Assembly: GCA_965261955.1 (NCBI GenBank)
Contig: CBDHEM010000069.1
Span: 1,116,001 to 1,180,000, forward strand
DNA length: 64,000 nucleotides
DNA from: JABAAI01 sp965261955
GTDB taxonomy: Bacteria > Spirochaetota > Leptospiria > Leptospirales > Leptonemataceae
Direction of reading: 5' to 3'
Positions 17,593 to 27,267 of the stretch are shown piece by piece. How positions within the stretch are numbered: the first letter of the stretch is position 1; every line of letters begins with the position of its first letter. The notes under the pieces were generated by a model. The model made no database searches. It had not been told where the DNA came from and worked only from the letters and a program-made list of their open reading frames with translations. A program made the translations under genes and the position numbers.

Positions 17593-18687
17593 TTATAATG
17601 TCTTTACAAACCTCACTAGCTCTTGTGTTAGCTGAGGATGCAAAGTACGGAAAGGATTATATCGAGCTAAAACAAGACCAAAACCAGTTGGTATTGTTTT
17701 TTGCTCCTTGAAGAAATGGTCACAATTTTTTATTTTTACAAAACGATATAGACGATTGAAGCTATTATTTTTTTTCATTTGATTTGCAAACTGTAATGTT
17801 TCTTTCTTATGTTTGGGGGATCTTTCTTCATCGTATTGTGCTGTTATATGAAGAATTGGTTTTTTTTGTTCTATCTGTTTTACTAACATGGCCAAAAATT
17901 TTTTATTTCGCAACTCTTTTCGAAAACTCTCCCATGCACTTGAGAAAAAAAACTTCGTAGCAACACCAAAAGCTTTCATATCTGGTGAAAAATAAGTTTT
18001 CATAATTCTTTTGCCTTTTTGATCTTTTTTCATAGATTCCCATTCTCCTTTCGCTTGGGTAATTATTTTATCATCAACTCCTCTGCGAGCCATATTGAAA
18101 AAAAGTTTATCTTCCCAAAGTTCTATCCCATCACCTTCTCCGCCACAAGAAAGTAAAATCATCCCATCATGAGAAAGCTTCCAACGTTTCAATGAATAGA
18201 GAAGTAGCAGGCAGGCATTATTTCCGTGAGCCAGAAAAATTAGATTATCAGATTTTTTCTGATGAGCATAAGCATGAATATAGCGTAAATCTTGAGCTTT
18301 CAATTCAAAATTATATTTTGTCTCAGAGTGATAGATGCTTTTACCAACTCCTCTATGATCATAACGTATGACCTCTATACCAAAACTAGTTAGAGTTTTT
18401 CCTAGAAAATAACCACTTTGAAAAGAAAATGCCGATGAATTCCAATTTCGATCTAGTTGAAAATCTGATATGAAAATCACTAGAGACTTCTTTGCCTTCA
18501 TTCTTTTTTGCGGATAGCTATGGGTAAAAGCGATCTTTACCCCATCAATACCATAAATCTCTTTTTTCTCGCTTTTTAAGCCATCACTACCTAATAATAA
18601 TGGAGGCTCATAAAAGGAAAAAAAGAGTAAACAGGTAAAAAGAAAGCATATGGGAATAGAAAGCGTTAGTAAAATAAAGCGAGACAT
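17593..18687 (-). CDS. Alpha/beta-hydrolase-fold membrane-anchored protein lacking the usual Ser nucleophile
   Basis: 364 residues. One N-terminal transmembrane or signal segment (about 5-27) precedes an alpha/beta-hydrolase domain with the oxyanion-side strand LVIFISDF, a GIEVIRYDHRGVGKS segment typical of serine aminopeptidase_S33/lysophospholipase-like proteins, and a C-terminal NCDHFF giving the likely His. The nucleophile elbow, normally GHSxG, reads AHGNNA, so the catalytic Ser is missing. The acid region (ILHITAQYDEERSP) is conserved. It may be a pseudoenzyme or may use another residue. No close operon partner; DUF4380 lies 138 bp upstream on the same strand. Confidence 0.7.
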   Translation of the reverse strand: MSRFILLTLSIPICFLFTCLLFFSFYEPPLLLGSDGLKSEKKEIYGIDGVKIAFTHSYPQKRMKAKKSLVIFISDFQLDRNWNSSAFSFQSGYFLGKTLTSFGIEVIRYDHRGVGKSIYHSETKYNFELKAQDLRYIHAYAHQKKSDNLIFLAHGNNACLLLLYSLKRWKLSHDGMILLSCGGEGDGIELWEDKLFFNMARRGVDDKIITQAKGEWESMKKDQKGKRIMKTYFSPDMKAFGVATKFFFSSAWESFRKELRNKKFLAMLVKQIEQKKPILHITAQYDEERSPKHKKETLQFANQMKKNNSFNRLYRFVKIKNCDHFFKEQKTIPTGFGLVLARYNPFRTLHPQLTQELVRFVKTL

Positions 18688-18825
18688 TGGGTGGTTTCAA
18701 CTCATAAGTGCAACACACCATTGAGTCAGCCAAAGGGTATACTGATATTCTTTGGCTCACAAAAAAAGGGCTCACAAAAAAAGGAGTTAAAGATAAAAAG
18801 ATATAATTGAGAGAAAAAGCCCGAG

Positions 18826-19746
18826 CTAAAATAGAGAAATTTGATCAATATCATTCTGTTGTACTTTTTGGAAAGACCAAGTTTGCGAATGATATACGCT
18901 TTCTCCGGGCTGAATTGAAAGCAGAGGGGCATGGATCTCCACTTCAGCATAGTTCATATTGGGTGAGTTATATACTTCAACGGAAACATTATGTGCATAT
19001 TTCTCTTCAGTATCTACTGAGAATAGTCGTTTCATAAGCAAAAAATTATTTTTTACGGCAAGGGGTTTAACGGTAACAACGAATCCTTTCTCTAATTTTG
19101 CACCATACTTGAAATGCTTCGCTTCGTTACATCGTATACGTGACCATTTTTTTGCTTGGCTTTGGATGATTTCGTTCTGCAAAGAAAGCGAATCGCCCTC
19201 ATTCGGATAGGCTATAATCTCCTCAGGCCTAGTTGGGAGATACACAAAAACATCTCGTAGGACTTGACTAACATTCCAAATACCTTTTTGAATTACCTCT
19301 TTTGATAGATTATGAAAGCCCTGTTTTAGTATCACTTTATTATTTGCATGAATACTAATCTTTCGAGATATTTGTAAACCAGTCTCTGGGTCCACGGGAC
19401 TTAGTAAAGAAATACCATCACTTTCTATTTTTGTTTGATAGTGACCAGCATCTAGAGTAAGGGGTGGGATCGCCTCAGACCATGCATTCTGTGGAGCTAC
19501 CCATGTTTTATCTCCTCCCCAAACACGAAAACCCAAGTCACGTTTTTTTATATCTAATTCTTCTTTACTAAACCCGGAAAAGTCAAAACTGTCTCCAGCA
19601 TGTTCTTTTTGATAGAAAAATATTTCTTCATCACAAAAACGTAAAGAAATAATCCGTCCCCCTAATGGTATAATTCCTAAACAAAGTTGGCCAGATTTTA
19701 ATTCGTGGGCCTTCCAACCATATAGATTTTTTGCTTCAATCTCCAT
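18826..19746 (-). CDS. DUF4380 family protein (galactose-mutarotase-like fold)
   Basis: 306 residues. The GGRIISLRF segment near residue 30 and VWGGDKTWVAPQNAW near residue 75-90 are the recognisable blocks of DUF4380, whose members adopt a beta-sandwich like galactose mutarotase and are presumed to bind sugars. A C-terminal YNSPNMNYAEVEIHAP block with aromatic and acidic residues fits the sugar-binding face. No signal peptide, so cytosolic. The stretch just downstream (about 18755-18785) contains a short direct repeat, GGCTCACAAAAAAA twice, outside the gene. The substrate is unknown. Confidence 0.7.
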   Translation of the reverse strand: MEIEAKNLYGWKAHELKSGQLCLGIIPLGGRIISLRFCDEEIFFYQKEHAGDSFDFSGFSKEELDIKKRDLGFRVWGGDKTWVAPQNAWSEAIPPLTLDAGHYQTKIESDGISLLSPVDPETGLQISRKISIHANNKVILKQGFHNLSKEVIQKGIWNVSQVLRDVFVYLPTRPEEIIAYPNEGDSLSLQNEIIQSQAKKWSRIRCNEAKHFKYGAKLEKGFVVTVKPLAVKNNFLLMKRLFSVDTEEKYAHNVSVEVYNSPNMNYAEVEIHAPLLSIQPGESVYHSQTWSFQKVQQNDIDQISLF

Positions 19747-19788
19747 ACGTCTTTATAAATTCTTTCTCATATTTTTATATGAACTGAT

Positions 19789-21348
19789 TTATACAGCTTC
19801 TACAAATAATAGTAAACCCTTTCGAGATATTATGCGAACGGATGTTTTGGGAGCTATCTCTTGATCGGCTCTTGCTTGCCAAACTTCACCATGGATAAAA
19901 ACAAAACCTGTATGCTCATTGATGATTGTTTTAGCTATGGCCGTTTCTTCTATAAGTTTTTCATAACCACTAGCTGGTTTAGCTTTTTGACTTTTCGTAA
20001 CTAAATAAATTAAAACGCTAAGTAAAACACCTGTAAACAGACTAACAGAAAGAATAAGAACCAAAGAAAGGCTAGTGAATTCATCGGCATTTCGCACTAG
20101 CATAAGAGAACCTAGAAGCAACGAGAGAATGCCAGCTATAGAAAGTAAACCATAACTCATGATATAGATTTCAAGGAGAAAAAATATAAAACCCAAACCA
20201 AGTAAGCCAAGAGCAGTATAGCTTAGTGATAATGTTTGCATGGCGTATAACCCTAAGCATAGACTAATAGCTCCAATGGCCCCAGGAAAAATAAGCCCGG
20301 GACTTTGGATTTCAGCAATAATCCCAAGAATACCTAACATCATTAATATATGCGCTAAATTAGGGTTAGCGATGAGATCCAGAATACTTTGGCGAAAATC
20401 TTTTTTGATAGTGATGATTTTTGCATCTTTTAATGATAAACGATGTGAGCCAGAAGACATGCGAACAATACGGCCATCTACTTGCTTCAATAAAGAGGCT
20501 TCATTTGGTGCGAGTATATCAATGGCTTTTATTTTATAGGCTTCTTTTGAGGTCATATTGATTGCTTGTGTAATGGTTTTTTCAGCAAAAATAGCATTTC
20601 GTCCGTGGAATTGGGCAAGGCTACGGATTTGTGCACGTGAATGGTTGATTAGTTTTCGTTTCATATTGATTGCATCATCCGTTCCAGCTACTTTAGGAAT
20701 ACGATCACCTTCCTTTTTCTTTTTAGAGCCCTTCTCTGGACTTGAAGCACCACCACCAACAGAGACCGGGGTAGCCGAGCCAATATTGGTAGCAGGAGCC
20801 ATGGCAGCTACATGAGAAGCGTACATAATATATACCCCAGCAGAGCCACATGCAGCACCCGGTGGGCTAATATAAGTTAGTACGGGAACTTCTGATCTCA
20901 GTATGTTTCTAATCATATCATCCATAGAATTCATTAATCCACCAGGAGTATCCATGATAACAATTAAAGCTTCAGCGTGATTTTTTTTAGCAATATATAA
21001 GGCATTATTTAGATTTTCTGTCGCTGAAGGTGTGATAGCCCCCTTTATGACAACACGATAAACTTTGTGACTTGCTTTCTTTTTTCTTTTGTCTTTGCTA
21101 GATGTGGTCTGCTTGTTTGTCGTGGGAGGAATCTTTTTTATTTTTTTTGGAGAGTGATTTTCTATAGGAATTGTTTTTTTAGGAAGTGCTTCTTTTTCGG
21201 ATGAAATTTCTTTTTCTTCACAATGGGTAAAAAAAGTGAGCAAAATCAAAAAGGGTGCTATACGTACAGTGTACATACCATAAACGAAGTGTTTTCTCAT
21301 ACTATTCTTTATGTGTAAATAGGAAAGACGATTGATTAAATAACGCAT
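19789..21348 (-). CDS. nfeD: NfeD-family membrane serine protease (ClpP-class N-terminal domain)
   Basis: Up to 519 residues. Several in-frame ATGs exist; the start giving MRKHFV or MYTVRI would put a hydrophobic signal ending FFTHC (lipobox) at the N-terminus, so I treat the first ~16-24 residues as doubtful. The protease domain has ALIVIMDTPGGLMNSMDDM and the Ser motif GAACGSAGVYI, as in stomatin-operon 1510-N-type proteases, which cut stomatin-like partners. It is followed by about four transmembrane helices (about 315-440) and a C-terminal OB-fold NfeD domain. A Lys/Pro-rich linker (about 45-90) precedes the catalytic domain. No stomatin/FloA gene is adjacent. A 66-residue protein gene lies directly upstream. 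Confidence 0.88.
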   Translation of the reverse strand: MRYLINRLSYLHIKNSMRKHFVYGMYTVRIAPFLILLTFFTHCEEKEISSEKEALPKKTIPIENHSPKKIKKIPPTTNKQTTSSKDKRKKKASHKVYRVVIKGAITPSATENLNNALYIAKKNHAEALIVIMDTPGGLMNSMDDMIRNILRSEVPVLTYISPPGAACGSAGVYIMYASHVAAMAPATNIGSATPVSVGGGASSPEKGSKKKKEGDRIPKVAGTDDAINMKRKLINHSRAQIRSLAQFHGRNAIFAEKTITQAINMTSKEAYKIKAIDILAPNEASLLKQVDGRIVRMSSGSHRLSLKDAKIITIKKDFRQSILDLIANPNLAHILMMLGILGIIAEIQSPGLIFPGAIGAISLCLGLYAMQTLSLSYTALGLLGLGFIFFLLEIYIMSYGLLSIAGILSLLLGSLMLVRNADEFTSLSLVLILSVSLFTGVLLSVLIYLVTKSQKAKPASGYEKLIEETAIAKTIINEHTGFVFIHGEVWQARADQEIAPKTSVRIISRKGLLLFVEAV

Positions 21349-21360
21349 TATTTTACTATT

Positions 21361-21561
21361 TTAATAAGCAACTTCAAACAGACGTACAGACCTATCCTTT
21401 TCTTTTTCTGCAATATCTATTTCTGTTTTTTCAGAAGCAGAAATATGTAGTGCTTCATGTATTTCCATTAAGCTCTCTAGACAATTTAGGTCGTCGTTTC
21501 GATCAACGAGAGCAAAAATTTTTTGTATCTTTACTTTTCCTTTTACTTCTATACTGGGCAT
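21361..21561 (-). CDS. Small acidic hypothetical protein
   Basis: 66 residues, starting MPSIEVKGKVKIQK and rich in Asp, Glu and Lys. A purine-rich site (AAGGGGAAA-like) lies just upstream of the ATG. It is 12 bp upstream of nfeD on the same strand, which favours a real co-transcribed gene. No signal peptide or membrane segment, and I recognise no family. A small beta-hairpin start followed by an amphipathic helix is all that can be inferred. Confidence 0.5.
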   Translation of the reverse strand: MPSIEVKGKVKIQKIFALVDRNDDLNCLESLMEIHEALHISASEKTEIDIAEKEKDRSVRLFEVAY

Positions 21562-21780
21562 TTTTTTCCCCTTTTTTCCCCGTCGACTACTTCTGGTATA
21601 GAATGTATATCTGATAGTAGTATGAATAGACAGAAGCTTTCAGGTATGGAGGGACGGTATCCGAAAATTTTCTCTTTTTACAAGTAAAATTTAAATTAAA
21701 AAGAAGACTAGAGAATAGTCAGAAGCAGGATGAAGTGAGAAATAGACAAAAAAAATGATTTCCAATTCGTCCTAGCTGAC

Positions 21781-22626
21781 TCATAGTTTAGCTTCTTCTA
21801 TACTAAGGCGAGAGAGGGGTATATTCGTAAGAAAGCTGTTAATTTTTTTCTCTAGTGGGATACCGGTTTGATCTTTTGCGAAATCTGTAAAGTAAAGACG
21901 TATACTAGATTGAGTGTTTTTTATTTCATCGTTTTTTTGAATGAGGCCTTCAGTGACTAGAACTTTTTTAACGATTTTGGCCGTTTCTTCAGAAGAATCA
22001 ATGAGATGCAAGTTTGGAAACTCCATTTGAATGGGAAGTTTGAGGAGGGGATAGTGGGTGCAACCAAGTATAATGGTGCTTACTTTTTTATTAGTAAGTT
22101 TAGAAAAATATTCTTGGATGGTGAGCCTTGTGGCTTCTTTCTCTATCCAACCTTCTTCAATCAATGGTACAAGTAAAGGGCAGGCCTGAGAAAAGACCTC
22201 CATCCCTTTCTTTTTTTCTAGTATTCGTTTTTCGTACTCTCCAGAGTATATTGTTGAGTTTGTGGCGACAACGCCGACTCGCTTACTGTTTGTCTGCTTT
22301 AAAAGAGAGTCGACTCCTGGTTGTATCATACCCACTATAGGTAGATGGTTGTATTGTATTCGAATAGCCTTTTCCGCATGGGCTGTGGCCGTATTACAGG
22401 CAATCACAATCATTTTCACTTTTTTTTCGAGTAAAAATTCAATATCTTCAAAGCTATATTTTTGTACGATATGTGCTGAGCGGTTTCCATAGGGAACGCG
22501 AGCGGTATCTCCTAAATATACAAAGCTTTCTTGGGGTAGCGCCTTAACCATTTCAGAAAGGACAGTTAGGCCACCTATACCTGAATCAAAAACCCCGATG
22601 GGTAGGGTAGAGCGAAGGGAAACCAC
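21781..22626 (-). CDS. murI: Glutamate racemase
   Basis: 281 residues. It makes D-glutamate for peptidoglycan by cofactor-independent two-base racemisation. IGVFDSGIGGLTVL (first Asp/Ser block), VIACNTATA (first catalytic Cys) and ILGCTHYPLL (second catalytic Cys) are intact. The length is typical. It overlaps the end of the lysC gene by one base, so the two are translationally coupled. Both products feed cell-wall building (D-Glu and the aspartate/diaminopimelate route). Cytosolic. Confidence 0.95.
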   Translation of the reverse strand: MVSLRSTLPIGVFDSGIGGLTVLSEMVKALPQESFVYLGDTARVPYGNRSAHIVQKYSFEDIEFLLEKKVKMIVIACNTATAHAEKAIRIQYNHLPIVGMIQPGVDSLLKQTNSKRVGVVATNSTIYSGEYEKRILEKKKGMEVFSQACPLLVPLIEEGWIEKEATRLTIQEYFSKLTNKKVSTIILGCTHYPLLKLPIQMEFPNLHLIDSSEETAKIVKKVLVTEGLIQKNDEIKNTQSSIRLYFTDFAKDQTGIPLEKKINSFLTNIPLSRLSIEEAKL

Positions 22627-23843
22627 TATTTTTTATATAGCTTAAGGGCTTGATGTATGGCTTCTAGGGCAATGTGTCCCTCGCTAGGATGGAGTGCGAT
22701 TGATATTTTGATTTCAGAAGTACTAATCATTTCTATGTTGGCCCCTATATTGGCAAGTGCTTGAAATATAATAGCAGCCACTCCAGAATGAAAGCGCATA
22801 CCAACACCTACTGCAGAAACAATGGCTATTTCAGGAGTGATCTCCACTTTCCCAGATCCTATTTCTTGGACAAAATTCTGTGTGATACTCTGTGCTACAC
22901 TGATTTGTTCTTGTAGGAGAGTATAAGAAATTGTATTGAGCCCATTTTGACCTCTGCTTTGGACAATCATATTGACGTTAATGTCCTTTTCATTCAGTTT
23001 TGCAAAAAGTCTAGCCGCTAGTCCGGGCTTGTCGGCTATATTGAATAGGGAAATTCGAGCCTCATCATTTTTCAAAGAAACACCACGTACCAAGACTTTT
23101 TCTAAAATTTGTTCTTCAGGCATAACAAAACTCCCTTTTTTATTATTAAAGCTGGACCGCACGTGCAAGACAACACCATTTTTTGATGCAAGTTCTACAC
23201 TCCGGTTGTGTAAGACACCCGCTCCCAATCGAGCCATCTCTAGCATTTCCTCATAAGAAATTTTTTCTAAGCGACGGGCCGTTGTAACCTTATTTGGGTC
23301 TGCAGTATATATTCCATCCACATCTGTAAAAATTTCACACAGTTTGGCTTTTAGAGCCACGGCTAAGGCTACAGCGGAGGTGTCACTTCCACCTCTGCCT
23401 AGGGTTGTGATCTCTCCCTTCTCATTTACTCCTTGAAAACCTGCGATGAGACAAACTCGTTTTTGCTCCAACTCTTTTTTTATAGTATTGGTATCAATAG
23501 AAATGATGTGGGCTTGTGTATGATTACCCCTTGTGACTATGCCCGCTTGTCTTCCAGTAAAGGGGGTAGAGGGAACTTGTAATTTTTCAAGCGCCATAGA
23601 CATCAGTGCAATGGAAACTTGCTCTCCTGTGGATAAAAGCATATCCATTGTGCGTCCATCTGGATTATTGTTTAGATTTTTTGCGAGTTGCACTAGCCCG
23701 TCGGTATAATGTCCCATGGCAGAAAGAACGATCACAAGTCCTTTGCCTTGGGAATAGTATGTTCGAATGCGGTTGGCAACTCTTCGTATACACTTAATAT
23801 CTCCTAAAGAGGTACCTCCGAATTTTTGGACTAGAAAGTTCAC
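22626..23843 (-). CDS. lysC: Aspartate kinase
   Basis: 405 residues. It phosphorylates aspartate, the first step towards lysine/diaminopimelate, threonine and methionine. The start VQKFGGTSLGD is the aspartate-kinase signature, and FTDVDGIYTADPNKV closes the kinase domain. Two ACT domains follow (about 260-405), so end-product feedback inhibition is likely. It lacks a fused homoserine dehydrogenase. Only 54 bp separate it from waaA, too little for a lysine riboswitch. Expressed with murI. Confidence 0.95.
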   Translation of the reverse strand: MNFLVQKFGGTSLGDIKCIRRVANRIRTYYSQGKGLVIVLSAMGHYTDGLVQLAKNLNNNPDGRTMDMLLSTGEQVSIALMSMALEKLQVPSTPFTGRQAGIVTRGNHTQAHIISIDTNTIKKELEQKRVCLIAGFQGVNEKGEITTLGRGGSDTSAVALAVALKAKLCEIFTDVDGIYTADPNKVTTARRLEKISYEEMLEMARLGAGVLHNRSVELASKNGVVLHVRSSFNNKKGSFVMPEEQILEKVLVRGVSLKNDEARISLFNIADKPGLAARLFAKLNEKDINVNMIVQSRGQNGLNTISYTLLQEQISVAQSITQNFVQEIGSGKVEITPEIAIVSAVGVGMRFHSGVAAIIFQALANIGANIEMISTSEIKISIALHPSEGHIALEAIHQALKLYKK

Positions 23844-23897
23844 AAAGGTAAAGATTTTAATTCGCTAGTGGATACTTTTTTCCCAAAGTTGAGTTTT

Positions 23898-25199
23898 TTA
23901 AATTTCACTTTGTTTCTGATGTATCGAATATCTTTTCAGAAGAAACTGCCCTATCTTTTGTGTACTGGAATTCTTTGTAATGAGTGATTGTTTTATTTTA
24001 AATTTCTTTTTTCCACGAATTACTTTTTTTATAAGGGAATAGAGTTCTTGTGCATCTTGGATTTGCGCACCATAATTTTTTTCTGTGATGTATTTGGCTA
24101 GATCCGATATATTGCTTGTATCTGGGCCAAAGACAACAGGGGTCCCTGTCCAAACAGGTTCAAGTATGTTATGCCCACCTGTATTCGTCATTGTACCACC
24201 CACAAAAGCCAGGTTAGCAGCCAGAAAAAAATCTTGAAGTACACCCATTTGATCTATGAGCAGACACTTTGTTTTTTTTCCCCCTTCACTGTATAGTGAA
24301 AACTCCAGCCCAACGCTTTTGAGTATACTTTTAACATGGGGTATTCTTTTTAAATGCCGTGGTGCTATAACCAATTTTAGATTAGGTTCTATCTCGCAAA
24401 GAAGAAGAAAAACATCGATAAGAATTTTTTCTTCTTTAGGAGGACGAGTTGATACACATAGCCAAAGAAAATCTTTGGTTTTGATTCCTAGTTTATGACG
24501 TATTTTTTGTGTATGCGATGCCGGTTGCACTTTGAGGGGTGCGTCAAGTTTTAGGTCACCAGTTAGGGCAATCTTTTTAGGGTCTACTCCTAAATTTAAA
24601 TAGCGTTCTTTATCTTGTTCTGATTTCAAAAAAAGACTATCATAATGCGAGAACAGATGGGTGCTTAAACGAGGAAAGAGACGATAGTACGAATAACTCC
24701 TTTTGGATATTCGGCCATTTACTAAACTAATGGGTATTTTTTGTTTTTTTGTTTCTCGTAAAAGATGGTACCAGTGCTCACCTTCTGTAAGTATAACTAA
24801 CTGAGGATGAAGCTTGCGTACAAAACGAGACATAGCCAGTGGAATATCAAAGGGTAAATAGGAGAGAGAAAAGTTCGTATTTTTCTGTTTTTTCTGTTTC
24901 CCCGTACCTTTACCATAGATGGCTTGTGCACCATTATAACCTGTAAGAGTAAATACACTCAAATGTATTTTAAAAGTTGGTTTTTTCTTATAGAGATAGG
25001 TAATTAGGGGACACAAAAGCTGAACTTCTCCCAAGGAAGAGGCATGGAACCACAAATCAACCGAATGAGAAGGCAAACGTAAGCCCAGTCGTTCCAGCCA
25101 AAACTTTTTACCACAGAGTACAAAGAGTACAGCTGGTAAAAATAGAAGGGCATAAGCTAAGTAACTTATGATACTGTAAAAAATATGAAAATAAAGCAC
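23898..25199 (-). CDS. waaA: 3-deoxy-D-manno-octulosonic acid (Kdo) transferase
   Basis: 433 residues. It transfers Kdo from CMP-Kdo to lipid A precursor, so it shows an LPS-bearing outer membrane. An N-terminal membrane segment (about 1-27) precedes LWFHASSLGEVQLL, which contains the conserved Glu base. LVILTEGEHWYHLL, VNGRISKRSY, LTGDLKLDA and the C-terminal GGHNILEPVWTGTPVVFGP sugar-nucleotide loop follow. Length and motif order are normal for a GT30 enzyme. The TpsB gene lies 105 bp upstream on the same strand. Confidence 0.93.
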   Translation of the reverse strand: MLYFHIFYSIISYLAYALLFLPAVLFVLCGKKFWLERLGLRLPSHSVDLWFHASSLGEVQLLCPLITYLYKKKPTFKIHLSVFTLTGYNGAQAIYGKGTGKQKKQKNTNFSLSYLPFDIPLAMSRFVRKLHPQLVILTEGEHWYHLLRETKKQKIPISLVNGRISKRSYSYYRLFPRLSTHLFSHYDSLFLKSEQDKERYLNLGVDPKKIALTGDLKLDAPLKVQPASHTQKIRHKLGIKTKDFLWLCVSTRPPKEEKILIDVFLLLCEIEPNLKLVIAPRHLKRIPHVKSILKSVGLEFSLYSEGGKKTKCLLIDQMGVLQDFFLAANLAFVGGTMTNTGGHNILEPVWTGTPVVFGPDTSNISDLAKYITEKNYGAQIQDAQELYSLIKKVIRGKKKFKIKQSLITKNSSTQKIGQFLLKRYSIHQKQSEI

Positions 25200-25304
25200 T
25201 CTATTTTCTTGCTATTTTTTCATACAAAAAACAGCAAGAAACTTTCCGAAATATTTTTTTGTAGTTTGCTTTGGCTGAATATTTTGTGATTTTTCGACAA
25301 AGTA

Positions 25305-27194
25305 CTAGAATGAAATAGCAAATGATGTCCAAATAGCGTTTTCTCTTTTTAAATCAGATGGCCAGTGAAGGCTTTGGGAGAGAGTCAATTGGAAGCGATG
25401 TTTTATTCCCTGATTGATCAAGCCCAAGGCCATGCCACTTAGGGGCGTGAGGGTTGGCTTTTCTTCCGGTAGATTACTAAAAACGCCTCCCCTATCGTAT
25501 GCGATAAAGAAAGAGCTTTGCTTCCAAAAATGATTGAACCAAGAGAGCTTCTTTTTTTGGCCGGCCCAGGGGGAGTAATGAATTTCATTGCGTACATAAA
25601 AACCGACATCACCTTGAAGAGATTGTTTACGAAAACCGCGCACACTATATAAGCCCCCTATAGCAAATTGTTCACTAGAAAAAAGTATGTCATCTGAGTG
25701 TTGTCCTTGAAATGAAATTTGCCAGAGCCATTTGGAAAATATGCCTAGGGAATAAGCAGCGTTTATAGATTCTTTTTGAAAATTCAGATGGGGAGAAAAG
25801 GAAGAATGTTGGTCTAGGTCAGGGATGGGGCTTAGTTTACCTTTTTGCAAATTGATACTTACATTTCCATTCCCTTCTCCAAACCGGTAACTGTGGCGAT
25901 GGTTATAGCGAATTTGAAAAGTATCTTTTTCTAGTTTTCGACTGCTGATGAGTAATTGGGTATTGTCTATGAAGTTATGGGAATCTTTCTTTTGTTTTTC
26001 ATAAAGAATAAGTAGTTTAGATTTTGTGTCACGATAGAGAACGTGATCTATCGTGATTTTGTGTGTGTAGCTATCTCCGGAGTTTTTAAACATCTGAAAA
26101 TTTTCTGTAGAGTTACCTGTGGGATTCCCTGCGGAGTTTTTTGTAGGGTTAGTTTGTATAGTCTTTTTGTATGAAAATTCTGAAAGTAGAAATGAAGCGC
26201 TCCAATATCCTAAAGGCAAATGAAAATAATAGGAATGGGCATTACTAAAGTCATCCGGGAACTCTTCTTTTATATTTTGTTCTGCGTGTATTTTCCAGTA
26301 ATCATTTAAGAAAAGGGGACTATCTAGTTCCAAAGCCAAACTTGATCGAAATTTTTCAGGATCGGATGAGTTTTCGTTGTTGATATTCGCTGTAATATTC
26401 CATAGTTTTTGAGATGAATTTGTGATAATGATCCGACTATTTCCTGCTTTTTTACCGGGGAAAAAACTGACTTTGGCTGTGTTCGATCGAAGGCGATTGA
26501 TTTGTTCTAGCCCTTGTTCTATCGATCGTAAATTTAATCGGCTACCCGTTATAAATGGGAAAGCTGTGAAAAGTTCGCTACGATAACCCTTTTTTTGGGC
26601 AAAGCGAATCACCTCGACTCTTCCTATAATGATATGTATTTTTAGTGTACCATTTTTAATTTTTTGAGGAGCAATATAGGCGCGCGTTGTGATGTAACCC
26701 TTGTCACTATAAAAATTATTTACGGCACGCAATATATGATTTATATTCGTGGCGTTTAGGCAGTTTCCCAGCCATTTTTGGAGTAATTCCTTTGCTTGAT
26801 TTTCTTTTGGATTGATTTTTTTATCATTTAGTATATAAATTTTTTTAATAGCTATACAATTCTTTTTATTTTGTGGTTTTGTTGTGTGCGGGGGAGTGAG
26901 GCTTGCCTCTTGATTTTTTTTCTGAAGATTTTGTATATTGTTTAGACTTTGATTTTGCTTATTTAGCTTTTCACTTTTTTCTCGTAAACGTTTCCAAAAT
27001 TCATTTTCTTCCTGTCGTTTCAGTCGTAAGATATTTTCTTGTTCTGGTGATAAGGGCTGTAGTCCATTGATTGGAGAATTTTGTGAATATAAGGGACGAT
27101 ATTTTGGGAAAAAAAATGAGATAGAAAGGAAAAGAAAGGTGCAAAAAAAGAGATAGATAGTCTTTCTTCGATAAAATTTTCTTTTGTAAAACAC
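25305..27194 (-). CDS. Two-partner secretion / FhaC-HecB family outer-membrane transporter (TpsB-like)
   Basis: 629 residues, GTG start. The hydrophobic N-terminus (YLFFCTFLFLSISFFF) is a signal peptide. A Gln/Asn/Lys-rich linker leads to two POTRA domains (about 110-260) with NINHILRAVNNFYSDKGYITTRAYI and LKIHIIIGRVEVIRF, as in FhaC/ShlB. The 16-strand barrel follows, ending in phenylalanine (WTSFAISF), the usual barrel-insertion signal. An insert with repeated N-x-T/S-x-N units (about 365-385) probably sits in a loop. It should export a large TpsA partner, but no TpsA gene is adjacent; the upstream side is occupied by an IS remnant. Confidence 0.8.
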   Translation of the reverse strand: MFYKRKFYRRKTIYLFFCTFLFLSISFFFPKYRPLYSQNSPINGLQPLSPEQENILRLKRQEENEFWKRLREKSEKLNKQNQSLNNIQNLQKKNQEASLTPPHTTKPQNKKNCIAIKKIYILNDKKINPKENQAKELLQKWLGNCLNATNINHILRAVNNFYSDKGYITTRAYIAPQKIKNGTLKIHIIIGRVEVIRFAQKKGYRSELFTAFPFITGSRLNLRSIEQGLEQINRLRSNTAKVSFFPGKKAGNSRIIITNSSQKLWNITANINNENSSDPEKFRSSLALELDSPLFLNDYWKIHAEQNIKEEFPDDFSNAHSYYFHLPLGYWSASFLLSEFSYKKTIQTNPTKNSAGNPTGNSTENFQMFKNSGDSYTHKITIDHVLYRDTKSKLLILYEKQKKDSHNFIDNTQLLISSRKLEKDTFQIRYNHRHSYRFGEGNGNVSINLQKGKLSPIPDLDQHSSFSPHLNFQKESINAAYSLGIFSKWLWQISFQGQHSDDILFSSEQFAIGGLYSVRGFRKQSLQGDVGFYVRNEIHYSPWAGQKKKLSWFNHFWKQSSFFIAYDRGGVFSNLPEEKPTLTPLSGMALGLINQGIKHRFQLTLSQSLHWPSDLKRENAIWTSFAISF

Positions 27195-27267
27195 ACCTAC
27201 TATAGGTCTTTCTGGTTATTGTAGTTGCGTACTTTTTTGATTTTTTTCTCGGTAAAGAAGGGTGATG

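Noticed and set aside
23844..23897. Lysine riboswitch before lysC
   Set aside because: Only 54 bp are available between waaA and lysC, too short for the aptamer.
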